A stretch of DNA of 52,049 bases, from the NCBI GenBank assembly GCA_030603685.1, contig JAUVXG010000010.1, positions 1 to 52,049 on the forward strand, in the 5' to 3' direction. This DNA is from Pleomorphomonas sp. Lineage in GTDB: Bacteria; Pseudomonadota; Alphaproteobacteria; Rhizobiales; Pleomorphomonadaceae. This document shows, in pieces, positions 41,757 through 49,328 of the stretch; within the stretch, counting starts at the first letter, position 1, and every line of letters begins with the position of its first letter. Under the pieces are notes generated by a model. That model saw nothing but the letters and a program-made list of their open reading frames with translations. It did no database searches and had not been told where the DNA came from. The translations under genes were made by a program, and so were the position numbers.

Positions 41757-43070
41757 TCAGTCAAAGCTCCCCTCCAATTGCCTCGCCAAATCCTCCGGCA
41801 CCACGTCAGAGTAGTACATCTCGATCATCCTCACCGATGTCCGCATGTTGATCGCCAGAGTGTAGACGTCCGTGCCCTTCCTAAGCTGCCGGGTCGCATA
41901 GGTGTGCCGGAAGCTGTAAGCGGAACGAACCTGTCCGAACACGTCGGTCTTGAGCTTGGCTGCTTCCAAGAGAGCGTTGAGGCTCTTCTTGTAGGATTGG
42001 GCTCGCTCACCAGAGGCGTTGACGAACACCGGCTCGTCGTCTCTCGGCTCCCGTCCGTGGACAGTTTTGAAGGCTTCCCAGAGATTGATGAAGCTCGCGA
42101 AGGCCTCGATGTTCGGAACGAGCTGCTGCGGCTTCTTGCCTTTGCCATAGGCCAGAATGCGGATGCGCTGCTGGCTGATTGGCTTGTTCCGCTCTTCCTT
42201 GAAGCCGACGATGTGACCCCAATCGAGGTTGAAAAGCTCAGTCGGTCGCATGCCGGTTTCGAGTGCGATACCGATGAAGCAGTAGAGCACCATCCGCTCA
42301 TAGCCGACGCGGCTGACAGAGGAGACGATGTCTTTTCCGTCGGCCCCCTTCCAGGTGTTCGACAGCTTGCCTCGCTTCCGGATGTCAAGAACGTCGATCA
42401 TCCGTTGCTCTGCGACCTCCATCAGCTTGGCGACTTCGGCGTCAGTGAAGGAGGGGCGTTTGTTCCGCTCCTCGGCAACCAAGTCGATCTTGGGAATGTC
42501 CGACGCTTTGAGATAGCCCAGCCGGACAGCGTGTTTGAACACCGACCTCATGGTGACGGCTTCTCGGCGCAGCGTGCTGAGCGTTGCCTCAATATGTTGG
42601 GCGGGACGGATCACCCGGCGTCCCTTTCGCTCGTAGGCGATATGCTTCTCCTCGGCTCCAGGACCGCTCGTCCAGTAGCTTCGTCGCCACGTCATGTAGC
42701 CATGAAGCTTCGGAACGCTGATGGCTGTTATGGGGCTTCTACCGAAGAAGGGGACCATATAGCGGTCAAGCACACCTCGGTCGGCTGCGACCTTGGAGAG
42801 CTTTGACGGATTGCTTCCGGCTTCCAGTTGGGCGCTTTCGAGATACTGGCGTGCGACTTTATCGAAGGATGTCTTTCCGGGAAGCGTTCCTTGCTCGGCC
42901 TTCCAGACGGCGCGTTGATATTCGTACTCGGCGTTCCGCTTGGCTTCTTCCTCGTCGCTGGTCTTCAGGCAGATGCGTTTCTGCCCTTGTCCCGGTATGG
43001 AGAATCGAACCCAGAGGCTCGGGCTATCCACTCGGGAAAATACGACATAGGGCGGTTTGGGCTGATCCAT
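41757..43070 (-). CDS. int: Tyrosine integrase of element 1
   Basis: 437 residues. The N-terminal part (about 1-60, VVFSRVDSPSLWVRFSIPGQGQKRICLKT) is an arm-binding domain, followed by a core-binding SAM-like domain (about 65-180) and the catalytic domain with Arg in ALETGMRPTELFNLDW, YSFRHTYATRQL in box II (Tyr stands where His is common) and the nucleophile Tyr in MIEMYYSD. The ATG at 43070 begins the conserved part; a longer frame upstream has no ribosome-binding site and would run through the arm sites. The gene starts 187 bp inside the right attachment repeat, the normal place for an integrase, so it is most likely the enzyme that inserted the element at the tRNA gene. Confidence 0.9.
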   Translation of the reverse strand: MDQPKPPYVVFSRVDSPSLWVRFSIPGQGQKRICLKTSDEEEAKRNAEYEYQRAVWKAEQGTLPGKTSFDKVARQYLESAQLEAGSNPSKLSKVAADRGVLDRYMVPFFGRSPITAISVPKLHGYMTWRRSYWTSGPGAEEKHIAYERKGRRVIRPAQHIEATLSTLRREAVTMRSVFKHAVRLGYLKASDIPKIDLVAEERNKRPSFTDAEVAKLMEVAEQRMIDVLDIRKRGKLSNTWKGADGKDIVSSVSRVGYERMVLYCFIGIALETGMRPTELFNLDWGHIVGFKEERNKPISQQRIRILAYGKGKKPQQLVPNIEAFASFINLWEAFKTVHGREPRDDEPVFVNASGERAQSYKKSLNALLEAAKLKTDVFGQVRSAYSFRHTYATRQLRKGTDVYTLAINMRTSVRMIEMYYSDVVPEDLARQLEGSFD

Positions 43071-43103
43071 GGGTCGCCACCAGCGAGTTACTGTGCTGCG
43101 TCG

Positions 43104-43196
43104 GTGTGCTAGGTCCGTGCTAAAAGCACGCTGCACGCTACCGCTAACTTATTGAAAAACAATAAGCAGGACAACCTCGTGCTAACAGCGTGCTAG
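43104..43196. repeat. Putative integrase arm-type sites, right end
   Basis: GTGCTA units at 43106, 43117, 43179 and 43190, in the gap between the integrase start and the right attachment repeat. The first pair (43104-43122) repeats the left-end pair at 20714-20733 with one or two changes. Between the pairs lies an inverted repeat CTTATTG (43148-43154), AAAAA, CAATAAG (43160-43166). Confidence 0.55.
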
Positions 43197-43256
43197 CCCG
43201 TTTTGACCCGGAAATCCGCGGAATTCCTAGAAAAACATCAGCTATTTCAAGGGGTT

Positions 43257-43303
43257 AATGGTGCTGCGAGAGAGGATTGAACTCTCGACCTCTCCCTTAC
43301 CAA
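43257..43303 (-). repeat. Central attachment repeat: 3' fragment of a tRNA gene (attR of element 1 / attL of element 2)
   Basis: Identical to 20619-20665. Upstream on the minus strand, from 43304 on, the sequence is GTGGTCAGCGCCC, not the anticodon-stem partner CTCCC nor a proper D arm, so this is again only a 3' fragment (a single base-pair of the anticodon stem fails). Element 2 starts right here with its integrase gene 35 bp away. Confidence 0.8.
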
Positions 43304-43337
43304 GGGCGCTGACCACGTTTTGAAAGATCTCTATATA

Positions 43338-44624
43338 TCAACGCTTTGCGGATGCTTCCCGCTCCTCGCGTGTCACTAACGTGCCAAAATCATCGAAGGC
43401 GGCGACGGTGGCGCGGCGGGCGTCGGGCACGTCGTGGACATAGCCGAGGATGCTGCGCTCGTCGAGCCAACCGCCTTGCTCCATGGCCGCCCTGAGGTCG
43501 TGGCGCATGCGGGTGGCGAGCAGATGGCGGAACCAGTGTTGGGTCAGCTTGCGCATCAGGCGGGCATCGTCGCGGGCGGCGAGCAGCGTATCGAGCGCGG
43601 CGGCTCGGTTGCCGAGTCGGCGCTGCTGGCGCGCCTCGACGAAAGCCTTTTCGAGGATGCGAAGGCGGGCGCGGCGTTTGGCGGCGTTGAACCCCGTCTT
43701 GTTCTGGCCACCGCCGGCCTTGCCGTTGTCGGCGTAGGGCTGGCGCTTGTAGGTGAGGAAGAACGGCTGTTCGCGGTCGCGCATGTTGCCACGCCAGGCG
43801 GCATAGTCGCGCAGGATGGCCGCGGCCGAGGGGTGAAGCGCGGCGGCGACATCTTCGCCGTTCTTGGTATTGCGGAAGATGATGGTTTCCCGGCCGGGCG
43901 CCAGGATGACATCACAGATCCGCACGCCATAGAGCACCGACGACACGCGGGCGCCGGTCGACCATTCGGCCGCCATCTGGGCGCGCAAAGTGATGTGCGC
44001 CTCCTCGAGGAGAAGGGCGATCAGATCGGGGCGAAGGTCCGACACCCGGCGGCGCTTGCGGCGGCGTGGATTGCGGGCCGCCTTGTCGCGGCTGAACTCG
44101 ACGACGGCGTTCAGCTTGTGGTGTTTCACCGCATAGGACTGGAACGCAACCACGCCATTGATGAAGCGCTCGCGCGTGTCGGCGGCGTTGCCTTGCTGCC
44201 GTGTGTCGACCCAGATTTTCCATTCGGAATCGGGGATCTCGTTGAGGCGGCGAGGGCCAAACTTGGCGACGATCTCCTGGACGATGCTGATCGCCGTGGC
44301 ACCCAAGGGGCGCAGGCGCGGCAGGACCAAATAGCCCCGTGCGGCTATGGCAACGGGGTCGCCGCGCGATTTTTCGCCGCGTGCTTCGGCGGACGTGTCG
44401 CTTTCGATGAGGCGGGCTTCTTCCCAGGCTGCGTCCCAGGTGTCGGCCGTCGCGGGAAGGCCAAGACTTCGGCGCACGCGGATTGAACGGCCCCCGGCGC
44501 GAACAGTGCCGGCGACGTGCCAGTAACCGTCTCGCTCCTTGATTTCGAGGCCGCGAGCACGCCGCCCAGCTCGCTTTCCCGCTCGATCGCCGCCGCGAGT
44601 GCTTCTGTCGCTTTTACGCTCCAT
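43338..44624 (-). CDS. int: Tyrosine integrase of element 2
   Basis: 428 residues. The N terminus is very basic (about 1-24), then a beta-rich arm-binding domain (GLEIKERDGYWHVAGTVRAGGRSIRVRRSLGLPATAD). The catalytic domain has Arg in EWSTGARVSSVLYG, box II LTQHWFRHLLATRMRHDL, then GGWLDERSILGYVHD with Trp and the nucleophile Tyr. It ends 35 bp from the tRNA repeat and reads toward it. The family branch differs from that of the element 1 integrase, so the two elements are independent although they use the same site. Its first 280 bp overlap the reading frame of the upstream HTH gene. Confidence 0.9.
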   Translation of the reverse strand: MERKSDRSTRGGDRAGKRAGRRARGLEIKERDGYWHVAGTVRAGGRSIRVRRSLGLPATADTWDAAWEEARLIESDTSAEARGEKSRGDPVAIAARGYLVLPRLRPLGATAISIVQEIVAKFGPRRLNEIPDSEWKIWVDTRQQGNAADTRERFINGVVAFQSYAVKHHKLNAVVEFSRDKAARNPRRRKRRRVSDLRPDLIALLLEEAHITLRAQMAAEWSTGARVSSVLYGVRICDVILAPGRETIIFRNTKNGEDVAAALHPSAAAILRDYAAWRGNMRDREQPFFLTYKRQPYADNGKAGGGQNKTGFNAAKRRARLRILEKAFVEARQQRRLGNRAAALDTLLAARDDARLMRKLTQHWFRHLLATRMRHDLRAAMEQGGWLDERSILGYVHDVPDARRATVAAFDDFGTLVTREEREASAKR

Positions 44625-44791
44625 AGCCGCTTACGCCCCCGCCTGACATGGAACTGAAACCGCCGATCATCCGGCCCGCGCGCCAGATCGGCCGACAACC
44701 ACCCCTCAAGGGTGCGAACGCTCACCCGGAGGCGCTCGGCAACTTCGGCGATAGTGAGATCGCCATGGTGGCGGCTGTCAAGCTCGACCAT
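44345..44791 (-). CDS. Helix-turn-helix protein, excisionase-like
   Basis: 148 residues as the frame reads. The first 75 residues are an HTH of the MerR/excisionase kind: LTIAEVAERLRVSVRTLEGWLSADLARGPDDRRFQFHVRRGRKRLWSVKATEALAAAIERES. The rest (Pro/Ala/Lys-rich) is encoded in the stretch that also encodes the integrase N terminus in another frame, so it may be non-conserved tail. Being directly upstream of an integrase it is the natural candidate for the directionality factor. It starts 3 bp after the previous stop codon. Confidence 0.65.
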   Translation of the reverse strand: MVELDSRHHGDLTIAEVAERLRVSVRTLEGWLSADLARGPDDRRFQFHVRRGRKRLWSVKATEALAAAIERESELGGVLAASKSRSETVTGTSPALFAPGAVQSACAEVLAFPRRPTPGTQPGKKPASSKATRPPKHAAKNRAATPLP

Positions 44792-44793
44792 AT

Positions 44794-45141
44794 TCAGGCC
44801 CCGATATCGTCGCCGTCGTCGATCTCTTCCGGATCGTCATCGGGCGGGGCGAGATAGCGGCCTGCCGGCTCGTAGGGCTTGTTCGCCTTGAGGGCCGTGG
44901 CTTCGTCGGTGGGGGTGAGCGAGAAGATGGCCGCGCCGCTGTAGTAGTGCGTCGTCCACCCCTTTTCGTCCGGCTTGCCGTCCTTCGGCACGTCGACGCG
45001 GAGCATCTTGGCGCCGAAACGCTCTTCCTCGCGGATGCGGCCGACGTGGCGGCGATGGCCAAACAGCTCGACGACGGCCCATTCGTATTCGATCGTCTCG
45101 GCTTCGGGCGTTGCGACGGTGGTTGTGGTCTCGTCAAGCAT
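44794..45141 (-). CDS. Phage-type protein of unknown function
   Basis: 115 residues. The central part reads [67 protein letters not shown], a pattern found in prophages of alphaproteobacteria as far as I recall; the tail is acidic ([12 protein letters not shown]). Small beta domain likely. The ATG at 45141 has GGAG at 8 bp; it overlaps the DfrB-like gene end by a few bases. Confidence 0.7.
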   Translation of the reverse strand: MLDETTTTVATPEAETIEYEWAVVELFGHRRHVGRIREEERFGAKMLRVDVPKDGKPDEKGWTTHYYSGAAIFSLTPTDEATALKANKPYEPAGRYLAPPDDDPEEIDDGDDIGA

Positions 45142-45496
45142 GGTCGGTCTCCACACGCTTAAGGGCGCTTTCGGGGTAGATCTGGACGCTGCCGGCCTCG
45201 CGCTCGCTTTCGACGGCGTAGCCGATGGGCGTCATGGATGTGCTGTAAAAGCCGACGACGACGCCCTGCCAGGACGCGCCCTTGACCTTGCGGACGCGGT
45301 CGCCGAGGGCAAAGGCGCCGGCATGGACAGTCTGGGCGGTGGCGCGCTCGCGTTCGGCTTCCGTGGCCATGGCGTAGGTTTCTTCAACGATCTGCTCGAT
45401 GAAGCGGGCCAGCGCGCCGACGACGATGCAGTCCTTGGCCATCGCCAGCGCGATCTTGCGGTATTCGGGGTTCTGAGGGGTGCGCCGCTGGCCCAT
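45134..45496 (-). CDS. DfrB-like (R67 type II) dihydrofolate reductase homologue
   Basis: 120 residues. The C-terminal 56 residues match plasmid R67 dihydrofolate reductase closely: [33 protein letters not shown], then [13 protein letters not shown]. The active-site residues of R67 (Lys32, Gln67, Ile68, Tyr69) correspond to Lys70, Gln105, Ile106 and Tyr107 here. R67 works as a homotetramer around one pore and is naturally insensitive to trimethoprim. Unlike R67 (78 residues), this protein has a helical N-terminal extension of about 60 residues ([32 protein letters not shown]). Reductase activity is likely from the residues, but not certain. The place among phage nucleotide-metabolism-type genes suggests a role in phage thymidylate supply. 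Confidence 0.85.
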   Translation of the reverse strand: MGQRRTPQNPEYRKIALAMAKDCIVVGALARFIEQIVEETYAMATEAERERATAQTVHAGAFALGDRVRKVKGASWQGVVVGFYSTSMTPIGYAVESEREAGSVQIYPESALKRVETDHA

Positions 45497-45505
45497 GGTG
45501 CGATC

Positions 45506-46552
45506 TCAGCCTTCGCCGCGGCTGGCGGCGCGGTCTAGGCGCTCAATCTCGGCGAGGATGAGGGCATAGAGCCCTTCGGCTTCGAGGCTGTCGAAGCGGG
45601 TTGCGCCAGAAAAGCCACGCTCAAAGCGGCGCTTGCAGCGATCTGCTTCCGCGAGGCAAAGCGCTGCGGCCCGAACACAGTCCGGTCGAGGTCCTTTTGG
45701 CTTCCACCACTCTGCGTCCCACCTCCACATCATGGGAGTGCCGGCCATGCTGTGACTGTCGGGTCGATACAGTTTGCCTAAACGGCCAGTCGCGTTCAGG
45801 AAATAAGCCTTCGCCGCGTCAAGCAGTTCGCCGTTGACATGCTTATCGTCGTGCTCTGGCGTCCAGCCTTCGACCTCGATTTGCCTGCGGCGCTCGGCAA
45901 GAACATCGATTGCCGCCTGTGACATCTTGTCGGCCGGCGATGTCTGGGCGATCGGCAGCGCGGAGCCTTTGGGCTTGGCAGCCTGCTTGGCGCGGATCTG
46001 CTCGATCTTCGTCCAGACGCGGGCCAACTCCATGCCGCCGCAAACATGCATGTCCACGTTATGAGCGATGCAGTAGGCGGCGAGCGTGACCATGACGCCG
46101 CCGACTTCCTGGAAGGGCTCACCCTTCGGCCGCCCATAGACATAGGCTTGTAGGGCGTTGATGCGGTCGTGCGGATAGTCGCCGCTTTGCAGGAGTTCGA
46201 ACACTTCCTCAAGCAGGCGGTCGCCGCGCTCCAGCTTATCGCCGGTAATCTCTGGTCCGAAACAGGCCTGCATCCATGCGGCCACGCCATCCTGAAAGCT
46301 GAACCCATCGAGATGCGGCAGGGCGGCGAGAATGGCGGCATCCAGTGCGCTATCAAGCTCGCCCCCGTTGTCAGGTATGGTCTTGAGCCACGCCTGGACG
46401 GCTGCATAATGGGCCGCTTCGATGACGGAAACGCGCTTCTTGCAGGAAGTTGGGGTGGTGAGCGCTTCTGCGATGCCTCGCAGATCCTCGCCCTTGTCGG
46501 CCTTTACCTCGATGGTGGTACGGCGTCCGGTTTGCCTGACGATAGTCCTCAT
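45506..46552 (-). CDS. MazG-like nucleotide pyrophosphohydrolase-type phage protein, two domains
   Basis: 348 residues. The first domain (about 85-195) has the all-helical MazG-like pattern: GDKLERGDRLLEEVFELLQ (EExxE-type metal ligands), YVYGRPKGEPFQEVGGVMVTLAAYCIAHNVDM, then LARVWTKIEQIRAKQ. The second domain (about 210-345) is one often fused or adjacent in phages: IDVLAERRRQIEVEGWTPEHDD, then WRWDAEWWKPKGPRPDCVRAAALCLAEADR. It would cleave or sense nucleoside triphosphates. The stop-start junction with the next gene upstream is an ATGA overlap. Confidence 0.75.
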   Translation of the reverse strand: MRTIVRQTGRRTTIEVKADKGEDLRGIAEALTTPTSCKKRVSVIEAAHYAAVQAWLKTIPDNGGELDSALDAAILAALPHLDGFSFQDGVAAWMQACFGPEITGDKLERGDRLLEEVFELLQSGDYPHDRINALQAYVYGRPKGEPFQEVGGVMVTLAAYCIAHNVDMHVCGGMELARVWTKIEQIRAKQAAKPKGSALPIAQTSPADKMSQAAIDVLAERRRQIEVEGWTPEHDDKHVNGELLDAAKAYFLNATGRLGKLYRPDSHSMAGTPMMWRWDAEWWKPKGPRPDCVRAAALCLAEADRCKRRFERGFSGATRFDSLEAEGLYALILAEIERLDRAASRGEG

Positions 46553-47067
46553 GCTGCCTGTCCTTCCTCTTTCAGCTCGGCGAACAGGCCGTGGAGGCGA
46601 AGGTCGCGGAGCAGGTGGCGGGATTTCTTCTCGCCGGCGGCGGCGAGGCGGGATTCGGAAAGGGCATCGTCGAGCAGCGGCGCGAAGGCTTCGAACGCCA
46701 GGTGCATGGCGGAGCCGTCGACCAGTTGCAGCGCGGCGCTGTTGTGAAGGTCGCGGATGGTGACCATGACGGCGATGCCGTATTTAGCGGCGCGGTCGCC
46801 GCGCCAGCCATCGAAGATGTCGGCGGCGATGCGATCGATGCGCCGTGCCAGTTTGGCCTGTTCGACGAGCGATAGACCATCGAGCGGTTCCCATGATGCT
46901 TCGGATAGCAGCTTCACCAGGCGCTCGACGGTTTCCTGTTCGCCGCCCTTGATGGCGTTGCCGGCTTCGTCGGTGGCGACGTAGCCGCCGTCATTGACGA
47001 TGGCGAGTAGGAGGCGCGGCAGGATGGCGCATTCGACGCGGCGGCGGGCGGAGAGATAGAAACTCAT
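46549..47067 (-). CDS. Phage-type protein of unknown function
   Basis: 172 residues, mostly helical, soluble. It begins MSFYLSARRRVECAILPRLLLAIVNDGGYVATDEAG and has a central LVKLLSEASWEPLDGLSLVEQAKLARRIDRIAADIFDGWRG. No family recognised. The ATG at 47067 overlaps the ASCH gene stop (ATGA). The open frame extends upstream through the ASCH gene without meaning. Confidence 0.7.
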   Translation of the reverse strand: MSFYLSARRRVECAILPRLLLAIVNDGGYVATDEAGNAIKGGEQETVERLVKLLSEASWEPLDGLSLVEQAKLARRIDRIAADIFDGWRGDRAAKYGIAVMVTIRDLHNSAALQLVDGSAMHLAFEAFAPLLDDALSESRLAAAGEKKSRHLLRDLRLHGLFAELKEEGQAA

Positions 47068-47519
47068 GCCGCCGCCTCGGTGATGCGTGCCATGAGATCG
47101 GGCGTGGCGTCGAAGAAACCGAGCTGCGCCTTGAGGGGGATGAACGGCAGCGGCTTCGGGTTGCGGAGCACGAAGCCGAAGGAGCCGAAGAACCACGGCG
47201 AGTCCGACCGTTGCACGCAGTCGACGATATCGACCGATCCGATGATGCCGCCGCGCGGAACGTCTCGATAAAAGTCATCCCAGCCCTTGAGGCCGGTGGC
47301 TTCCGCCGCACGGCCCATGACGTCGAGATAGCGATCGCCAAGCGCCGCCAGTGCGGTTTCGCGGGCGTCGAGCAGAAGTTCGTTGCAAGTCGGCCGATGC
47401 GACGAGGCATGGACGAGAACCCGTCCGCGTACCTTCGTCGACCAGTTGCGGTTTTCGATGTCCTTGCCGAGGTGGATGATCATCCACGCCCAAGGCTGGC
47501 GGATGGAAAGGATCTTCAC
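47064..47519 (-). CDS. ASCH-domain protein (PUA-like fold)
   Basis: 151 residues. The domain starts at once: MKILSIRQPWAWMIIHLGKDIENRNWSTKVRGRVLVHASSH, the signature of ASCH domains, followed by a helical insert and RGGIIGSVDIVDCVQRSDSPWFFGSFGFVLRNPKPLPFIPLKA. ASCH proteins bind RNA or modified nucleosides; phage members have unknown roles. It is coupled at both ends by ATGA overlaps, so it belongs to the phage operon. Confidence 0.85.
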   Translation of the reverse strand: MKILSIRQPWAWMIIHLGKDIENRNWSTKVRGRVLVHASSHRPTCNELLLDARETALAALGDRYLDVMGRAAEATGLKGWDDFYRDVPRGGIIGSVDIVDCVQRSDSPWFFGSFGFVLRNPKPLPFIPLKAQLGFFDATPDLMARITEAAA

Positions 47520-47752
47520 TTCGCTCTCCTGGCTTCTCGCCCTTGCAGCGTGATCGCGGCGGCGCGGCGGACGGGCGCGCGGCCAAGGTCGAAAACGGTG
47601 ACGAGCCCGTCCTTGGCGAGGCTGTCGATGACGACGGCGGAGACGGGCGGCACGCCGCGACGGCCGTACGTTTTGCCGCTCTTGGCGCGGAAGAGCTTGC
47701 CGCCCTCCAGAAGGCCGAGCGCCGATATCTTGCTGTCAGAGAGGCGCGGCAT
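47516..47752 (-). CDS. Small basic phage-type protein
   Basis: 78 residues: MPRLSDSKISALGLLEGGKLFRAKSGKTYGRRGVPPVSAVVIDSLAKDGLVTVFDLG and a basic tail. The fold looks like a small winged or beta-barrel domain, but no family is recognised. The ATG at 47752 overlaps the previous gene by 17 bp; its stop overlaps the ASCH start. Confidence 0.65.
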   Translation of the reverse strand: MPRLSDSKISALGLLEGGKLFRAKSGKTYGRRGVPPVSAVVIDSLAKDGLVTVFDLGRAPVRRAAAITLQGREARRAK

Positions 47753-47966
47753 GGTCGGGCCCCTCGATGTGCTGCCAGTCGAAGCCGGCTGGATAGGACG
47801 GCGAGCGGCCGATCTTGGAGAACCGCTCGCCGATCTCGGCTTCGCGCTCGGCAAACTCGGCATTGCGCGCCGAGTCGGACGGGCGGGAGAGGTATTCGAT
47901 CTTGAGGTCGACCAGCTCCCATTGCAGGGCGAGCTCGGCCTTGTCGATGTCGGCAGGTGTGAGCAT
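47736..47966 (-). CDS. Small helical phage-type protein
   Basis: 76 residues, charged and helical: LTPADIDKAELALQWELVDLKIEYLSRPSDSARNAEFAEREAEIGERFSKIG. Likely a coiled-coil or helical hairpin. No family recognised. It overlaps the next gene by 17 bp, as usual in phage operons. Confidence 0.65.
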   Translation of the reverse strand: MLTPADIDKAELALQWELVDLKIEYLSRPSDSARNAEFAEREAEIGERFSKIGRSPSYPAGFDWQHIEGPDHAAPL

Positions 47967-48031
47967 GATTGCCTCCGGTGCTTGGGAAGCCGGGCGGCGT
48001 TGCCGCCGTCCGGAAACCGAAGCGCCGACCG

Positions 48032-48952
48032 TCAGACCTCGGGCGAACCCTCGAACACCGGCAGGGCCGTCTTCGCCCTGATGATGTCGAGGTCGGTCCG
48101 CACGCGGTCGGTGATGATCAGGTCGGGCCGATAGATCTGGAAGAACCAGAAAATCTTGCCATCGGCGACGCGATAGCGAAGCCGCACGGGAATGCGGGCA
48201 ACATCGCCCTGGAAGAACGGATTGACCTGAAGGATGAACAGGCCGGGCACTTCGAGACGGTTGCCCGCAGCGTCGCGGTGCTCTTCCTCGAACACGACCT
48301 GGCTTTCGCCACTCTGCAGCGTGACGGTGTTCTTGACGTTGACGCCGGCAAACACCTGCAGGCCGCGCGACAGCTCGATCAGCTTGGCCGGCGTTGCCAG
48401 CTTGGCGCTGAACAGCCGCTCATAATCGTCGGCCTCGGCCTCGGTGGGGCTCGAAAGGTCGGCAATATGATCTTCGATGAACTCGGCGAACTCGCCTTGC
48501 TTCATCGGCTGGCCATTCTTGGCGAGCCATTCCTTCCACGGATCGGAGAGCGGGAACTCGTAGCCGATACGGTGTCTCAGCCACGCGGGATCACCATCCG
48601 GCTCGACAGCGTGATAGTCGATCACCACCACGATGGACGGCTTGCGCCAGTCGGTATTGGCGAAGATCGCCGTATCCGGGGTTTTGTGGCGGTTGGTGAG
48701 GTCGATCAGGCTGTCAAGCGTGAGCACCTTGGCAGTGCCAGCCTTGCGGGCCGGGAAGAGGCGAAACTCTTCGAAGATCTCGCCGACCGATTCCAGCTTC
48801 GGCCTGTCGCCGTGGACGATGGCGACGGGGACATCCTTGGGAAGGCCGCGCGGAGCTTCCGGCCACATGAGGCCGGCGATTTCCGCGCCGGCCGCTTCCT
48901 TGGCCAGCTTGGCAATGGCCTGCACCGAGGCCGATTTCTCAGGGGAGTCGTT
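48032..48952 (-). CDS. DUF2303 family phage protein (YfdQ-like)
   Basis: 306 residues. Similar to the E. coli prophage protein YfdQ and other DUF2303 proteins: VLTLDSLIDLTNRHKTPDTAIFANTDWRKPSIVVVIDYHAVEPDG, then FAEFIEDHIADLSSP and LFILQVNPFFQGDVARIPVRLRYRVADGKIFWFFQI near the end. The role is unknown; members lie in the early region of temperate phages beside replication and recombination genes. I prefer the GTG at 48952, with AAAGGAAG upstream; another GTG at 48985 overlaps the stop of the gene before it. Confidence 0.85.
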   Translation of the reverse strand, partial: NDSPEKSASVQAIAKLAKEAAGAEIAGLMWPEAPRGLPKDVPVAIVHGDRPKLESVGEIFEEFRLFPARKAGTAKVLTLDSLIDLTNRHKTPDTAIFANTDWRKPSIVVVIDYHAVEPDGDPAWLRHRIGYEFPLSDPWKEWLAKNGQPMKQGEFAEFIEDHIADLSSPTEAEADDYERLFSAKLATPAKLIELSRGLQVFAGVNVKNTVTLQSGESQVVFEEEHRDAAGNRLEVPGLFILQVNPFFQGDVARIPVRLRYRVADGKIFWFFQIYRPDLIITDRVRTDLDIIRAKTALPVFEGSPEV

Positions 48953-48981
48953 CACTTCACACTTCCTTTCGGGGTAGGCGG

Positions 48982-49323
48982 TCACTCAGCGGCGCGCGCT
49001 TCACGCGGGCCGTTGAAAAGATCCTGCTGTTGTGGGTGCTCGGTGGTCAGAGACCCGTCGTCGGTGGCCCAGAAGACGCTCGAGCGCCGCGCCTTCTTGG
49101 GAACCTTGGTGTCGAGATCGGCCGTAACCGATACGAGGCCGCCGTATTCGACCTCGATGGCCACGGCGAGCAACACCTTGCCCTTGACGGTTTTCTTGGG
49201 AACGGTTGCCATGGCCTTGAGCTTGGCAACCGTGTCGGTCAGCGCGTTGCTGAGATCGGTGGCCAGTTCGCCACCTTCCAGCATGCCGATGATGACCGAC
49301 TGATCGCGGATCTTCTTCATCAT
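48982..49323 (-). CDS. Phage-type protein of unknown function
   Basis: 113 residues. The first 45 are helical with acidic and Ala residues (LEGGELATDLSNALTDTVAKLKAMATVPKKTVKGKV), then strands KVLLAVAIEVEYGGLVSVTADLDTKVPKK and a polar tail. It lies directly before the DUF2303 gene, and the two may work together. No family named with confidence. Confidence 0.7.
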   Translation of the reverse strand: MMKKIRDQSVIIGMLEGGELATDLSNALTDTVAKLKAMATVPKKTVKGKVLLAVAIEVEYGGLVSVTADLDTKVPKKARRSSVFWATDDGSLTTEHPQQQDLFNGPREARAAE

Positions 49324-49328
49324 GATCC

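Larger units (their letters stand above)
20619..43303. mobile_element. Integrated genetic element 1, about 22.7 kb, in the 3' end of a tRNA gene
   Basis: Defined by two identical 47-bp direct repeats that are the 3' portion of a tRNA gene, with a tyrosine integrase gene just inside the right repeat and putative integrase arm sites inside both ends. Base composition inside is uneven and mostly lower in GC than the host flank, with strongly AT-rich gaps. It carries no recognisable conjugation or capsid genes, so it is either an integrative mobilisable element or a satellite-like island; a small HUH-type protein could serve replication or transfer. Cargo: a TGT-fold operon with a structured leader RNA, a metal-efflux regulon, envelope genes, and a probable defence cassette. 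Confidence 0.85.
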
